A stretch of 64,000 nt of DNA from Sulfitobacter sabulilitoris (GCF_005887615.1 NZ_VANS01000001.1:607415-671414), one strand, 5' to 3'; counted from the stretch's first letter, positions 42,983 through 57,199 are shown. Made by a program: numbers and translations. The notes: a model not told the origin generated them from the letters alone.

Positions 42983-43056
42983 TGGAGCGGGTAGAGGGAA
43001 TCGAACCCTCAACTGAAGCTTGGGAAGCTTTCGTGATACCTTTTCACCATACCCGC
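42983..43056 (-). tRNA. tRNA-Gly (anticodon CCC)
   Basis: The minus strand folds as a 74-nt tRNA including an encoded CCA. Acceptor GCGGGTA pairs with TACCCGC, the discriminator is T, the T-arm is GAGGG-TTCGATT-CCCTC, and the anticodon loop TTCCCAA gives CCC, which reads GGG glycine codons. The first anticodon-stem pair is an A-C mismatch. No other tRNA is adjacent. Confidence 0.95.
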
Positions 43057-43134
43057 GCGCTCTGATCGCCTGATAGGCTGCGGCGCCGTCAGCGTCAAGC
43101 CCGCGCGCGGGGCCGGGTGCCGGATTTCGCCGGT

Positions 43135-43986
43135 TCAGACCGGGCGCGTGGCGGTCACGAAATTCACCTGCGCGGGGACCCGGACGCCTGTCGCTGTCCG
43201 GAAACCGGCAAAGGCCTCGATGATACCGTCCCGAATGGCCAGGCGGGCGGTCTCGTCGCCACCGAAATGCCGCAGCGTGCCGGCGGCGGGGCCGATCCGC
43301 GTGCACAACTCGGCGGCGTCCCGCAGATCGCCCGGCACGGTCAGGTGCAGATCCGTGACCTCGGTCGCGATCTGTCCCAACCCAGCTTGACGCAACACCG
43401 ACGCGATCTGCGCAGGATCGCGCAGGGAAAACGGGCCGGGCGCATCCGGGTCGGATTTCGGCGGGGCGCCCAGCACCGCCTTGGCCGCACGGGCGGGCAG
43501 GGTGAACCAAGGGTTCGCGGCGATTTCGCCCCATGTGGCCAGGGTCATCCGCCCGCCGGGGCGCAGGGCAGCGGCAAGATTGACGAAACCCGCCACCGGA
43601 TCCGCAAAGAACATCGATCCGAAGCGCGAGACCACATGATCGAAATCATCGGTGAATGGATGAACCGCCGCATCGGCGCAAATCACCCGGGCCTGCGGCA
43701 ATCCCGCGAGCCGTTCCGCCGCGCGCTGCACGAGGGGCGGCGAAATATCCGCGCCCAGAACAAAGCCCGCGGGGCCGACACGTTCGGCCACCGCACGGGT
43801 GCTGGCGCCCGCGCCGCAGCCAAGGTCGAGCACGCGATCGTGCCGCGCGATCGCCGCGCGCTGCAACAGGCCGTCCAGCACCGGGCGGAACGTCGCGTCC
43901 ATCTCGGCGGCATGGGTGACCCAGCTCAGGCCCGAGGCCGAAGACCAGAACTCCGCCTGATCGGCATTCGACGGTGCGCCCGCCAT
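43135..43986 (-). CDS. Class I SAM-dependent methyltransferase
   Basis: A 283-residue methyltransferase with motif I VLDLGCGAGASTRAVAE near residues 53-69, the acidic motif II loop LGADISPPLVQRA and motif III GGRMTLATWGEI. The opening (ADQAEFWSSASGLSWVTHAA) is common in a group of UbiE/COQ5-like proteins of unknown substrate. It lies 3 bases after the ASKHA gene stop on the same strand, so the two are probably cotranscribed; a methyl-transfer theme links them, but the substrate is unknown. Confidence 0.83.
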   Translation of the reverse strand: MAGAPSNADQAEFWSSASGLSWVTHAAEMDATFRPVLDGLLQRAAIARHDRVLDLGCGAGASTRAVAERVGPAGFVLGADISPPLVQRAAERLAGLPQARVICADAAVHPFTDDFDHVVSRFGSMFFADPVAGFVNLAAALRPGGRMTLATWGEIAANPWFTLPARAAKAVLGAPPKSDPDAPGPFSLRDPAQIASVLRQAGLGQIATEVTDLHLTVPGDLRDAAELCTRIGPAAGTLRHFGGDETARLAIRDGIIEAFAGFRTATGVRVPAQVNFVTATRPV

Positions 43987-43989
43987 GGC

Positions 43990-46044
43990 TCAGGCCCGCC
44001 GGCGCCGGCGTCGCCCGCCATCCGCCCCGGCGTCGCCGCCGCCGCCGCCGCCGGTGTTGAACGTGGCCGTCGGCAGATCGACGATGGAGCGCAGGATCGG
44101 AAACGGCTCCACCGCGTTGGGAATGGCGGAGGCATTGACGAAATGCTCCTGGAACCGCGGCTCGATCGCCGTCTCGACCTTGTGGATGGCGCGGACCGTC
44201 GCCTCGATCTCGGCCCGCGCGGCGGTATTCAGCAATGCGATGCGCGCACCGGTGCCCGCCGCGTTGCCGGCACTTGTCACCTTGTCGAGCGGCGCATCGG
44301 GGATCATGCCCAGCACCATCGCGTGCTTGGGGCTGATGTGCGCGCCAAACGCGCCTGCCAGCACGACCCGGTCCACCCGGTCCACGCCGAACTTGTCCAT
44401 CAGCAGGCGCGCCCCGGAATAGAGCGCCGCCTTGGCCATCTGGATCTCGCGGATGTCGCGGTTGGTGATGGTGATGCGCGGCCCGCCCTGCGCCGTCCCG
44501 TCGAACACCAGGTAGGAATAGGTGCGCCCATCCAGAAAGCAGCGGTCCGAGCCGGTCTGTTCCGGCGAGCCGATGAGCCCCGGCGCGTCCACGATGCCGT
44601 GGATGCGCATTTCGGCGACCATCTCGATGATGCCCGAGCCGCAGATGCCGGTCACGCCCGAGGCGCCGATTTCGGCGTCGAATCCAGGCTCGTCGGACCA
44701 AAGATCCGACCCGATCACCTTGAAGCGCGGCGCTTTGCTCACCGGGTCGATCTCCACCCGTTCGATGGCGCCGGGTGCGGCCCGCTGGCCCGCGCTGATT
44801 TGCGCGCCCTCAAAGGCGGGTCCGGTGGGCGAGGAACAGGCGAGAACCTTTTCGCGGTTGCCCAGAAGGATCTCGGCATTGGTGCCCACATCGACGATCA
44901 GCACGAGGTCGTCGGACTTGTCGGGCGCCTCGGACAGGGCCACGGCGGCGGCGTCGGCGCCCACATGGCCCGCGATGCAAGGCAGGAAATACACCCGTGC
45001 GGAGGGGTGAATGTCGAGCCCCAGATCGCCCGAACGCAGGCGCAGCGCATTGGAGGTGGTCAGCGCGAAGGGCGCCTGGCCCAGTTCGAACGGGTCGATG
45101 CCGAGAAATAGGTGGTGCATCACCGGATTGCAGACAAAGACCGCATCGACGATCAGCGCCTTGTCGATCCCGGCCTCGGCGGCGATCTGGGTGAACAGCC
45201 CGTTCATGCCATCGCGCACCGCGCGGGTCATTTCCTCGGCCCCCTTGGGGTTCATCATCGAATAGCTCACCCGGCTCATCAGGTCTTCGCCAAAGCGGAT
45301 CTGCGGGTTCATCACCCCAGAGGAGGCCAGCACCGCGCCGGTCTGGAGATCGCACAGATGCGCCGCGATGGTGGTGGAGCCCAGATCGACGGCAAGGCCA
45401 TAGACCGAACCATCGTGATATCCCGGCCAGATCTGCATGATGCGCGGCGGGTTCTGGTCGTCGCCCAGGTGCACGGCGACGGTCACCTTCCAACCGCCCT
45501 TGCGCAGGATGGGCTGCATGGTCTGCAGGATATGCAGGTCGGCATGCACATTGTCGAGTTGCCACTGCTCGCGCAGCGCGTCGCACAACCGTTCCAGATC
45601 GCCCGAGGGGTCGTGCATGTCGGGCTCCGCCACCTCGACATAGAACAGCCGGGTCGAGGGGTGCAGCACGATGTCGCGCGCCTCGGCGCGCTTGCGCACC
45701 ACCTGCTTGTGCACCTGGCTTTCGGGGGGGACGTCGATGACGACATTGCCCTGCACGGTGGCCTGGCAGCCCAGGCGGCGGTCGTCCTTCAGCCCGCGCT
45801 TGTCCTTGTAGCGCTGCTCGACGGCGTTCCAGTCGGACAGGGCGTCGTCGCGCACCGTCACGCCATGCTTGGAGAATTCGCCATACCCCGGCGTGATCTG
45901 GCATTTCGAACAGATACCCCGCCCGCCGCAGACGCTGTCGAGGTCCACGCCCAACTGCCGCGCCGCGGTGAGGATGGGTGTGCCGACGGGGAAATGGCCC
46001 CGCTTGCCCGACGGGGTGAAGATGACGAGGGGATCGCTGCTCAT
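43990..46044 (-). CDS. 2Fe-2S ferredoxin-ASKHA domain protein (corrinoid-activation type, DUF4445)
   Basis: A 684-residue two-part protein. Residues 1-105 are a 2Fe-2S ferredoxin domain with Cys39, Cys45 and Cys48 (SVCGGRGICSKCQ) and Cys93 (RLGCQA). From about residue 215 an ASKHA ATPase begins (GLAVDLGSTTIAAHLCD), with later GICGSGIIEMVAEM and VVLAGAFGAHISPKHA. This is the layout of RACo/RamA-like proteins that reductively reactivate cobalamin in methyltransferases; in roseobacters a homologue is linked to a split methionine synthase. The tail is a Gly stretch ending in six arginines. The start at 46044 lacks a clear ribosome site; TTG at 46083 is an alternative. Confidence 0.85.
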   Translation of the reverse strand: MSSDPLVIFTPSGKRGHFPVGTPILTAARQLGVDLDSVCGGRGICSKCQITPGYGEFSKHGVTVRDDALSDWNAVEQRYKDKRGLKDDRRLGCQATVQGNVVIDVPPESQVHKQVVRKRAEARDIVLHPSTRLFYVEVAEPDMHDPSGDLERLCDALREQWQLDNVHADLHILQTMQPILRKGGWKVTVAVHLGDDQNPPRIMQIWPGYHDGSVYGLAVDLGSTTIAAHLCDLQTGAVLASSGVMNPQIRFGEDLMSRVSYSMMNPKGAEEMTRAVRDGMNGLFTQIAAEAGIDKALIVDAVFVCNPVMHHLFLGIDPFELGQAPFALTTSNALRLRSGDLGLDIHPSARVYFLPCIAGHVGADAAAVALSEAPDKSDDLVLIVDVGTNAEILLGNREKVLACSSPTGPAFEGAQISAGQRAAPGAIERVEIDPVSKAPRFKVIGSDLWSDEPGFDAEIGASGVTGICGSGIIEMVAEMRIHGIVDAPGLIGSPEQTGSDRCFLDGRTYSYLVFDGTAQGGPRITITNRDIREIQMAKAALYSGARLLMDKFGVDRVDRVVLAGAFGAHISPKHAMVLGMIPDAPLDKVTSAGNAAGTGARIALLNTAARAEIEATVRAIHKVETAIEPRFQEHFVNASAIPNAVEPFPILRSIVDLPTATFNTGGGGGGDAGADGGRRRRRRA

Positions 46045-46129
46045 GTTTGGTGCCAGACTTTGGGTTATGGGTCTTTTGGCCAAGCATAACGCGCTGGCCG
46101 GTCAGGGAAAGCCGATGTGCGTCACATAA

Positions 46130-48823
<2,694 letters not shown>

Positions 48824-48872
48824 AGACTGAAATCCAAGCCTTGGACGCCGATCTTGATGCAAGGACCACGCC

Positions 48873-50033
48873 GTGACCCCGGGTGCGCGGGTGGCGGCGG
48901 CGATCGAGATTCTGGATATGATGGCGGCGGGCCAGGCTGCTGAGCAAGCCCTGACCCGTTGGGCGCGGTCCAGCCGGTTTGCCGGGTCCAAGGATCGCGC
49001 GGCGGTGCGCGACCATGTGTTCGATGTCGTGCGTACCCGGCGCAGCGCCGCAGCGCTTGGCGGCGGCACGTCGGGCCGTGCGCTGATGATCGGCGCGTTG
49101 CGCGAGGCGGGGGCCGATATCGAGACGGTGTTCGACGGGCAGGGCCACGCGCCCGCACCGCTGACCGCCGAAGAGACGACCGTGCCCGCAATGCCCGACG
49201 ACCTGGGCACGGCGTGGAACCTGCCCGATTGGCTGCTGCCGGAATTCACCCGTTCGCTGGGCGAGACGGCCGAGGCGACGGCACGCGCGTTGCAGGAGCG
49301 CGCGCCGGTCAGCCTGCGGGTGAACCTGCGCAAGGCGGATGTGGCGGCAGCGCGGGCGGATCTGGCCGATGAGGGTGTGATGACGGCGCCCAACCCGCTG
49401 GCCGCGGCGGCGCTGACGATCACGCAAGGGGCGCGCAGGCTGCGCAATTCGCGCGCCTACCGCGACGGCTGGGTCGAACTGCAGGATGCGGCAAGCCAGG
49501 CGGTGGTCGAGGCATTGCCCCCCGGGCGTCGGGTGCTGGATTATTGCGCCGGCGGCGGTGGCAAGGCGCTGGCGATCGCGATGCAGGACGCGCGCGAAGT
49601 CTTTGCCCACGACATCGATCCGCGGCGGATGCAGGATCTGCCGGCCCGCGCCGCCCGCGCAGGCGCACGGATCACGCAGCTCGCGACCGACGCGGTGGCC
49701 TCCCATGCGCCCTTTGATCTGGTGCTGTGCGATGCGCCCTGTTCGGGCAGTGGATCGTGGCGGCGCGCGCCGGATGCGAAATGGGCGTTGACCGGCGAGC
49801 GCCTGAACGAATTGACAGCGCTTCAGGACAGTATCCTGACGACGGCGATGACCCTTGTCGCGCCCGGCGGCGCACTGGCCTATGCCACCTGTTCGGTGCT
49901 GACCTGCGAAAACGAGGACCGGATCGCCGCGTTCCTGCGACGGAATGCGAATTGGCGGCAGTCCCATGTGCGCCGTCTGGACGTGGACAGCCAGGGCGAC
50001 GGGTTCTTCACCGCACACTTGACGCGCGTTTGA
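48873..50033 (+). CDS. RsmB/NOP2-type RNA m5C methyltransferase
   Basis: A 386-residue enzyme of the RsmB/Nop2/Sun family. The N-terminal helical NusB-like part is followed by SAM motif I RRVLDYCAGGGGKALAIA, the conserved DAPCSGSGSWRRAPDAKW and the second catalytic cysteine in YATCSVLTCENE. The family methylates cytosine 967 or related positions of 16S rRNA; alphaproteobacteria often carry two such paralogues, so the exact target is open. It starts at GTG 48873 with CAAGGA 8 bases upstream. Confidence 0.9.
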   Translation: MTPGARVAAAIEILDMMAAGQAAEQALTRWARSSRFAGSKDRAAVRDHVFDVVRTRRSAAALGGGTSGRALMIGALREAGADIETVFDGQGHAPAPLTAEETTVPAMPDDLGTAWNLPDWLLPEFTRSLGETAEATARALQERAPVSLRVNLRKADVAAARADLADEGVMTAPNPLAAAALTITQGARRLRNSRAYRDGWVELQDAASQAVVEALPPGRRVLDYCAGGGGKALAIAMQDAREVFAHDIDPRRMQDLPARAARAGARITQLATDAVASHAPFDLVLCDAPCSGSGSWRRAPDAKWALTGERLNELTALQDSILTTAMTLVAPGGALAYATCSVLTCENEDRIAAFLRRNANWRQSHVRRLDVDSQGDGFFTAHLTRV

Positions 50034-50104
50034 AACGCGGCATACTCAACCCAAAGATGCGAAATGCGGTCTGGTTAAGCCGCAATTAACTCCTGTCGCG
50101 CGTA

Positions 50105-52453
50105 ATGCGAGCAGGATTCGCAACAGCATCGGGGGCCAGAGTGCGACGCAGCGCCTTATCACCAAACGCTTTGACCCGATTGACTGAACACGCCTCCGGG
50201 CGCTTGTTCACGCTGACGGTCGGCGCGATCTTTCTGGGCGTCGTGGCGCTTAGCGCGCAACCAGGCCTTGTGCAGATGGCACTGTGGACCGGCGCGGCGA
50301 CGCTGATCGCGATATCCGGTCTTGTTGCCGGGCTGGCCGCGCGGCACGCGAGGCGCCGCCATGCGGCCATCGGGGTGATTGCCGATTTCCTGGAGAAAGA
50401 CGCGACACCCAGCTTTGCCACCGATGCCGACGGCCTGATCCTCAGCACGAACGCCGCCGCGCGGGCGAAATTCGGCAATGACATCGACGACACCCTGACC
50501 GCGACGCTGACCAACAGCTTCGCCAACCCCGGCAGCATACTGTTCCGGTTGCAGACGCGGGCGCAGGCCGATGGTGCCGCGCGCGAGGATCTGGTGACGC
50601 GCAAGGGTCACGTGCGCCTGGGCGTACACCAGATGGGGCAGGACGGATACCTGTGGCGGGTGGAGGATATCATCGACCACGACGGAGTGCGCGGCGGCGC
50701 GGGGCCGGCGTTGCCGATGGTCATGCTGGGCCGGACCGATGCGGTGCTGTTCATGAACGATCCGGCGCGCAAACTTGTCGGCACGCGGGTCAAATCGCTG
50801 GATCGGCTGTTTCTGGACCTGCCGCTCGTTTCTGGCAGCATCTGCGATCTTTCGGGCAAGGATGGCCCGCTGCGCACGCGTGTCGTCGAGGTCGAAGCCG
50901 GCGCCGGGCGGCGCGCGATCTATTTGTTGCCGGCCGACACGGCGGAGGAGGCATCGGCGAACGATCCCGACTGGGGCGTGGTTCAGGATCTGCCGGTGCC
51001 CTTGCTCAAGATCAGCGCCAGCGGCACCGTGCAGGGCTTCAACCGCATGGCGGCATCGCTTGTGGGCGTGGCGCTGCGCGACGGCGTGACCATGTCCGAG
51101 TTGATGGAAGGGCCGGGCCGCGCCATAGGCGACTGGCTGTCGGATGTGATGGAGGGACGGACGGGGCAGCCGTCAGAGTTTTTGCGCCTCAAGCGCGCCG
51201 ACAAGGAGGTGATCGTGCGGATCACCCTGAACCAGACGACAGACAGGGACGGGCCCGCCCTGATCGCGGTGCTGCATGACGCCACCAAGCTCAAGACACT
51301 GGAGGCGCAGTTCGTCCAAAGCCAGAAGATGCAGGCCATCGGTCAGCTTGCCGGCGGGGTGGCGCATGACTTCAATAATCTTTTGACCGCAATATCAGGG
51401 CATTGCGACCTGTTGTTGCTGCGCCACGACCAGGGCGACCCCGATTACGGCGACCTGGTGCAGATCAACCAGAACGCAAATCGCGCGGCCGCGCTCGTCG
51501 GTCAGTTGCTGGCCTTCTCGCGCAAGCAGACGCTGAGCCTCGAAACCGTGGACATGCGCGACACGCTGGCCGACCTGACGCATCTGCTGAACCGTCTGGT
51601 GGGCGAAAAGATCACCCTGACGCTAAGCCACGATCCGGTGCTGAAATCGATCCGCGCCGACAAGCGCCAGCTTGAACAGGTGATGATGAACCTGGTGGTG
51701 AATGCGCGCGACGCCATGCCCGCGGGCGGCGAAATCAGGATCGTCACGGAAAGCATCACGCTATCCGATCCGCTGGAGCGTGACCGCGTGACCGTGCCTG
51801 TGGGCGATTATGTCGCCGTGCGGGTCATCGACAACGGCAGCGGCATCGGACCTGACAAGCTGCCCAAGGTGTTCGAGCCCTTCTTCACGACCAAGCGCAC
51901 GGGCGAGGGAACGGGGCTTGGCCTGTCCACCGCCTACGGCATCGTCAAGCAGACGGGCGGGTACATCTTCGTTGACAGCCAATTGGGCGAGGGCACGTGC
52001 TTTTCGCTGTATTTCCCGGTGCTGAGCGCGGCAGAGACGGCGCGGGCCGTGCCGCACCCCAAATCGACCGCACCCGCCGCGCCGCATGGCGACGGAGTGA
52101 TCCTGCTGGTCGAAGACGAAGCGCCCGTTCGCGCCTTTGCCAGCCGGGCCCTGCGCCTGCGCGGCTATACTGTGCACGAGGCCGACTCCGCCGAGGCCGC
52201 GCTCAAGACGCTGGAAGACGAGACGCTGAACATCGACGTCTTTGTCACCGATGTCGTGATGCCGGGTATGGACGGCCCCAGCTGGGTGAAAGAGGCGCTC
52301 AAGGAACGGCCGGGCGTTCGGGTTGTGTTCGTGTCGGGCTATGCCGAGGAGAGCTTTGGCGAGGCGCAGACCAACATTCCCAATTCGGTGTTCCTGCCCA
52401 AGCCTTTCTCGCTCAGCGATCTGACGGAAACCGTGCACAACCAGTTGCATTGA
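50105..52453 (+). CDS. cckA: Hybrid sensor histidine kinase CckA
   Basis: A 782-residue membrane hybrid kinase that feeds the CckA-ChpT-CtrA phosphorelay. Two membrane segments lie near residues 33-52 and 56-77, then PAS-like domains up to about 395. The phospho-acceptor is His421 in GGVAHDFNNLLTAI, the ATPase boxes are NARDAMPAGG, DNGSGIG and GEGTGLGLSTAYGIVKQTGG, and the receiver aspartate is Asp716 in VFVTDVVMPGMDG. The domain order and the HDFNNLLTAI box match alphaproteobacterial CckA. ATG 50105 has a weak ribosome site; GTG 50141 is an in-frame alternative. In roseobacters this relay controls motility, gene transfer agents and stress rather than essential cell cycle steps. Confidence 0.92.
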   Translation: MRAGFATASGARVRRSALSPNALTRLTEHASGRLFTLTVGAIFLGVVALSAQPGLVQMALWTGAATLIAISGLVAGLAARHARRRHAAIGVIADFLEKDATPSFATDADGLILSTNAAARAKFGNDIDDTLTATLTNSFANPGSILFRLQTRAQADGAAREDLVTRKGHVRLGVHQMGQDGYLWRVEDIIDHDGVRGGAGPALPMVMLGRTDAVLFMNDPARKLVGTRVKSLDRLFLDLPLVSGSICDLSGKDGPLRTRVVEVEAGAGRRAIYLLPADTAEEASANDPDWGVVQDLPVPLLKISASGTVQGFNRMAASLVGVALRDGVTMSELMEGPGRAIGDWLSDVMEGRTGQPSEFLRLKRADKEVIVRITLNQTTDRDGPALIAVLHDATKLKTLEAQFVQSQKMQAIGQLAGGVAHDFNNLLTAISGHCDLLLLRHDQGDPDYGDLVQINQNANRAAALVGQLLAFSRKQTLSLETVDMRDTLADLTHLLNRLVGEKITLTLSHDPVLKSIRADKRQLEQVMMNLVVNARDAMPAGGEIRIVTESITLSDPLERDRVTVPVGDYVAVRVIDNGSGIGPDKLPKVFEPFFTTKRTGEGTGLGLSTAYGIVKQTGGYIFVDSQLGEGTCFSLYFPVLSAAETARAVPHPKSTAPAAPHGDGVILLVEDEAPVRAFASRALRLRGYTVHEADSAEAALKTLEDETLNIDVFVTDVVMPGMDGPSWVKEALKERPGVRVVFVSGYAEESFGEAQTNIPNSVFLPKPFSLSDLTETVHNQLH

Positions 52454-52504
52454 CCCAAATCGCGCCGGGGCTGCACGCGCCGGGCGCATGCGTGATGCCG
52501 GGCC

Positions 52505-53131
52505 TCAGCCCGGAATGCTGTCATAGAGCGCGAAATCATCGGCGAACTTGCGGCGAAACCGCGTCTCGACCTCTGGTGACAGATCGAGCGGCATCTTGGG
52601 CGATACGTTTTCGCGCGCCAGTTCCGGCGTCACACCCAGGCGTGCCTGTAAAAAGGCCTGCAATCGCGGCTGGTCTTCGTAGCGGAAAAGATGCGTCACC
52701 CCGACGCCGTTCGGCTGGGATTCGAGGAACTTGAGCTGGCTGCCCACATCGGCGAAGCCGGGCCGCTGGCCTTTCATGTAGCCGCGCACGAAATCGTCAA
52801 AGCTGATCCCGTCGGTGCTGTTGGGCTTGCCCGCCATGAAGGGGCGCTGCCGATAGCGGTACCAGCTTCCCAGCCAGCTGACCGGCTCGCGCATCACCGC
52901 CATCAGCTCAAGCTCCACCTCGCAGACCTTGAGGAACATCGGGCGGATGAAGCGGTTGTAGCGATACACCGGCGCGTGCTTGAGCATCGGCGGCTCGGAA
53001 ATGACCATATCGGCGCGCGGAGCCAGCGCCGTCTCATAGGCCGTCGTGCCGGTCTTGGGCACCGACAGGAACGCCAGCCGTTCCTTGAAAAAGATCAACA
53101 CCGCCCTGATCCATGTCGCATTCGCACCCAC
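52505..53131 (-). CDS. Sulfotransferase family protein
   Basis: A protein of about 208 residues with the PAPS-binding loop FLSVPKTGTTAYETAL near residues 21-36 and the 3'-phosphate region MAVMREPVSWLGSWYRYR near residue 80, typical of roseobacter sulfotransferase-2-like proteins that modify carbohydrates or lipids. The start is uncertain: GTG at 53131 was taken, but GTG/TTG codons about ten residues later, just before LIFFKERLAFLSVPK, would also fit. It converges with cckA; a CCGGGC/GCCCGG hairpin covers its stop codon. The acceptor molecule is unknown. Confidence 0.8.
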   Translation of the reverse strand: MGANATWIRAVLIFFKERLAFLSVPKTGTTAYETALAPRADMVISEPPMLKHAPVYRYNRFIRPMFLKVCEVELELMAVMREPVSWLGSWYRYRQRPFMAGKPNSTDGISFDDFVRGYMKGQRPGFADVGSQLKFLESQPNGVGVTHLFRYEDQPRLQAFLQARLGVTPELARENVSPKMPLDLSPEVETRFRRKFADDFALYDSIPG

Positions 53132-53212
53132 ATCAACATCTCATTAACCTCTTTGCCCAAATACTGGACCAGCAAGAATTTGATTGAAATGTTCTGCATT
53201 TGATCTCATAAG

Positions 53213-53227
53213 GAACAGAGCAGGAAC
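53213..53227. promoter_or_regulatory. LexA (SOS) box upstream of recA
   Basis: GAAC-AGAGCAG-GAAC is an exact match to the alphaproteobacterial LexA operator GAAC-N7-GAAC (GTTC-N7-GTTC on the other strand). It lies 67 bases before the recA start, so recA here is expected to be under SOS control. Confidence 0.85.
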
Positions 53228-53293
53228 ACCCAAACCTGCGCGCCTGGCACGCATTGCCGCCAGCGCGCAGATATGACACTAAGGGGAAACGCA

Positions 53294-54370
<1,077 letters not shown>

Positions 54371-54405
54371 TCGCGCGGCAACGCCGCCGCGACAGACCAT
54401 CCCCC

Positions 54406-54435
54406 CAGGGCGCGCCAGACCGGCGCGCCCTGTTT
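54406..54435 (+). terminator. Terminator hairpin after recA
   Basis: A perfect 11-bp stem CAGGGCGCGCC/GGCGCGCCCTG with loop AGACC ends in TTT. It begins 36 bases past the recA stop. The short T-run makes it moderately convincing. Confidence 0.6.
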
Positions 54436-54537
54436 CGTTCGGCGGGCCTGCCACCCTGCGCGGTTGCGGTGGACAGTGCCGGAACAGATGGGTATTTGAA
54501 CGCAAACTGAATTTCACAGCCCAAAAAGGCCGCCTGC

Positions 54538-57195
54538 ATGCAAACGCTCAACGATATCCGCTCAACCTTTCTGGGCTATTTTGAACAGCAGGGGCACCGG
54601 ATCGTCCCATCGAGCCCGCTGGTGCCGCGCAACGACCCGACGCTGATGTTCACCAACTCGGGCATGGTGCAGTTCAAGAACCTGTTCACCGGGGTCGAGA
54701 CGCGCGATTACACCCGCGCGACGACGGCGCAGAAATGCGTGCGCGCCGGCGGCAAACACAACGACCTGGACAACGTAGGCTATACCGCGCGCCACCATAC
54801 CTTCTTTGAAATGCTGGGTAATTTCAGCTTTGGCGATTATTTCAAGGCCGAGGCCATCGAATACGCCTGGAACCTGATCACCCGCGAGCTTGGGATACCC
54901 AAGGACCGCTTGTACGTCACTGTCTATCACACCGACGACGAGGCGGCGGAGCTTTGGAAAAAGATCGCCGGCTTGGGCGACGACCGGATCATCCGGATCG
55001 CCACGGATGACAATTTCTGGATGATGGGCCCCACCGGACCTTGCGGGCCAAGTTCGGAAATCTTTTTCGATCACGGCGATCACATCTGGGGCGGCCCGCC
55101 GGGCAGCCCGGAAGAGGACGGCGATCGCTTTGTCGAGATCTGGAACCTCGTCTTCATGCAATACGAGCAGTTCGAGGATGGCAGCCGCACCGAATTGCCC
55201 AACCAGTCCATCGATACCGGCATGGGGATCGAACGGGTCGCGGCGCTGTTGCAGGGCACCAACGACAACTATGCCACCGACCTGATGCGCAACCTGATCG
55301 AGGCCAGTGCCCATGCCAGCAGCACCGATCCAGACGGGCCGGGCAAGACGCACCACCGGGTGATCGCGGATCACCTGCGCTCCACCTCGTTCCTGATTGC
55401 CGATGGCGTGATGCCCAGCAACGATGGCCGCGGCTACGTGCTGCGCCGGATCATGCGGCGCGCGATGCGGCATGCGCATCTTCTGGGTACCAAGGACCCG
55501 CTGATGTACCGGCTGGTGCCCGCGCTGGTGGGCCAGATGGGCGCGGCCTATCCCGAACTGGGGCAGGCGCAGGCGCTGATCACCGAGACCCTGAAGCAGG
55601 AGGAGACCCGTTTCAAACAGACGCTCGAACGGGGTTTGAGGCTTTTGGACGACGAATTGGCGGGCCTGCCCGAGGGGCAGGATCTGCCGGGGGCTGCGGC
55701 GTTCAAGCTGTATGACACTTTCGGCTTTCCGCTGGATCTGACGCAGGATGCGCTGCGTGAAAAGGGCCGCGCGGTCGAAACCGAAGGTTTTGACACCGCA
55801 ATGGCAGCGCAAAAGGCCAAGGCGCGGGCGGCGTGGGCCGGATCTGGCGAGGCGGCGGATGCGACGATCTGGTTCGATGTGGCCGACAAGCATGGCACCA
55901 CCGATTTCCTTGGCTACGACACCGAAACCGCCGAGGCGCAGATCGTGGCCTTGATCACGGACGGCGAGATGACCAAAAGCGCGGCCGCGGGCGAAACCGT
56001 GCAGATCGCGTTGAACCAGACGCCGTTCTATGCCGAAAGCGGCGGCCAGGTTGGCGACACCGGTGTTCTGCGCACCGCCAAGGGGGGCGCCAAGATCACC
56101 GACACGCGCAAGACCGCAGGCGTGTTCATCCACTTCGCCACCGTCACCGAAGGCACGATCGACGCAGGCGACGCGGCGGTGTTGGAGGTCGATCACGCCC
56201 GCCGCACAGCCATTCGCGCCAGCCATTCCGCAACGCATCTGCTGCACGAAGCGCTGCGCCAGGCGCTTGGCGATCACGTGGCACAACGCGGATCGTTGAA
56301 TGCCCATGACCGGCTGCGGTTCGATTTCAGTCATTCCAGCGCGCTGCGGCAGGATGATCTGGCAAAGGTCGAAGCCGAGGTGAATCGCTTTATCCGGCAG
56401 AACGCGCCGGTCGAGACGCGGATCATGACCCCGGACGATGCCCGTGCCCTGGGCGCGCAGGCGCTGTTTGGAGAGAAATACGGCGACGAGGTGCGCGTGG
56501 TGTCGATGGGCCGTGAACAGGGGTCGGGCAAGGGCGCCGATGGGACGACGTATTCGATCGAACTTTGTGGCGGCACGCATGTGCGGGCGACGGGCGACAT
56601 CGGTGCGTTTGTCCTGCTGGGCGACAGCGCCAGCAGCGCAGGCGTGCGCCGGATCGAAGCCCTGACAGGGCAGGCGGCGCTGGATCATCTGCGTGCGCAG
56701 GACCGCGCGCTGACCGATGTGGCGGACCTTCTGAAAACCTCCGCGGGCGATGTCCCCGACCGGGTGCGGGCCTTGATCGACGAACGGCGCAGCCTGTCGA
56801 ACGAGGTGGCGCAACTGCGTCGCGAACTGGCGATGTCCGGTGGCGCGGCCGCCGCGCCGGAAGCGCAGGATGTGGGCGGGATCAAGCTGATCGCGCAGGT
56901 CCTGTCGGGTGTCACGGGCAAGGATCTTCCGGCGCTTGTCGATGCGCACAAGGCGCAGATCGGCAGCGGCGCCGTGCTGCTGATTGCCGATGCCGATGGC
57001 AAGGCCGCCGTGGCCGCCGGTGTGACCGCCGATCTGACCGACCGGGTGTCGGCCGTCGATCTGGTCAAGGCAGCCGTCGCCGAGCTGGGCGGCAAGGGCG
57101 GCGGTGGCCGGCCCGACATGGCACAGGGCGGCGCACGCGATGCCGCAAACGCCGACGCTGCCATCGCGGCCGCAAAAGACATCATGAAAGGATAA
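54538..57195 (+). CDS. alaS: Alanyl-tRNA synthetase
   Basis: An 885-residue class II synthetase. Motif 1-2 region [17 protein letters not shown], the editing-domain zinc ligands [11 protein letters not shown] and [13 protein letters not shown], and the C-Ala domain ending [18 protein letters not shown] are all present. Length is standard. The ribosome site is AAAAAGG before the ATG at 54538. A small DUF1330 gene starts 5 bases after its stop and is probably cotranscribed. Confidence 0.98.
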   Translation: MQTLNDIRSTFLGYFEQQGHRIVPSSPLVPRNDPTLMFTNSGMVQFKNLFTGVETRDYTRATTAQKCVRAGGKHNDLDNVGYTARHHTFFEMLGNFSFGDYFKAEAIEYAWNLITRELGIPKDRLYVTVYHTDDEAAELWKKIAGLGDDRIIRIATDDNFWMMGPTGPCGPSSEIFFDHGDHIWGGPPGSPEEDGDRFVEIWNLVFMQYEQFEDGSRTELPNQSIDTGMGIERVAALLQGTNDNYATDLMRNLIEASAHASSTDPDGPGKTHHRVIADHLRSTSFLIADGVMPSNDGRGYVLRRIMRRAMRHAHLLGTKDPLMYRLVPALVGQMGAAYPELGQAQALITETLKQEETRFKQTLERGLRLLDDELAGLPEGQDLPGAAAFKLYDTFGFPLDLTQDALREKGRAVETEGFDTAMAAQKAKARAAWAGSGEAADATIWFDVADKHGTTDFLGYDTETAEAQIVALITDGEMTKSAAAGETVQIALNQTPFYAESGGQVGDTGVLRTAKGGAKITDTRKTAGVFIHFATVTEGTIDAGDAAVLEVDHARRTAIRASHSATHLLHEALRQALGDHVAQRGSLNAHDRLRFDFSHSSALRQDDLAKVEAEVNRFIRQNAPVETRIMTPDDARALGAQALFGEKYGDEVRVVSMGREQGSGKGADGTTYSIELCGGTHVRATGDIGAFVLLGDSASSAGVRRIEALTGQAALDHLRAQDRALTDVADLLKTSAGDVPDRVRALIDERRSLSNEVAQLRRELAMSGGAAAAPEAQDVGGIKLIAQVLSGVTGKDLPALVDAHKAQIGSGAVLLIADADGKAAVAAGVTADLTDRVSAVDLVKAAVAELGGKGGGGRPDMAQGGARDAANADAAIAAAKDIMKG

Positions 57196-57199
57196 GGCA

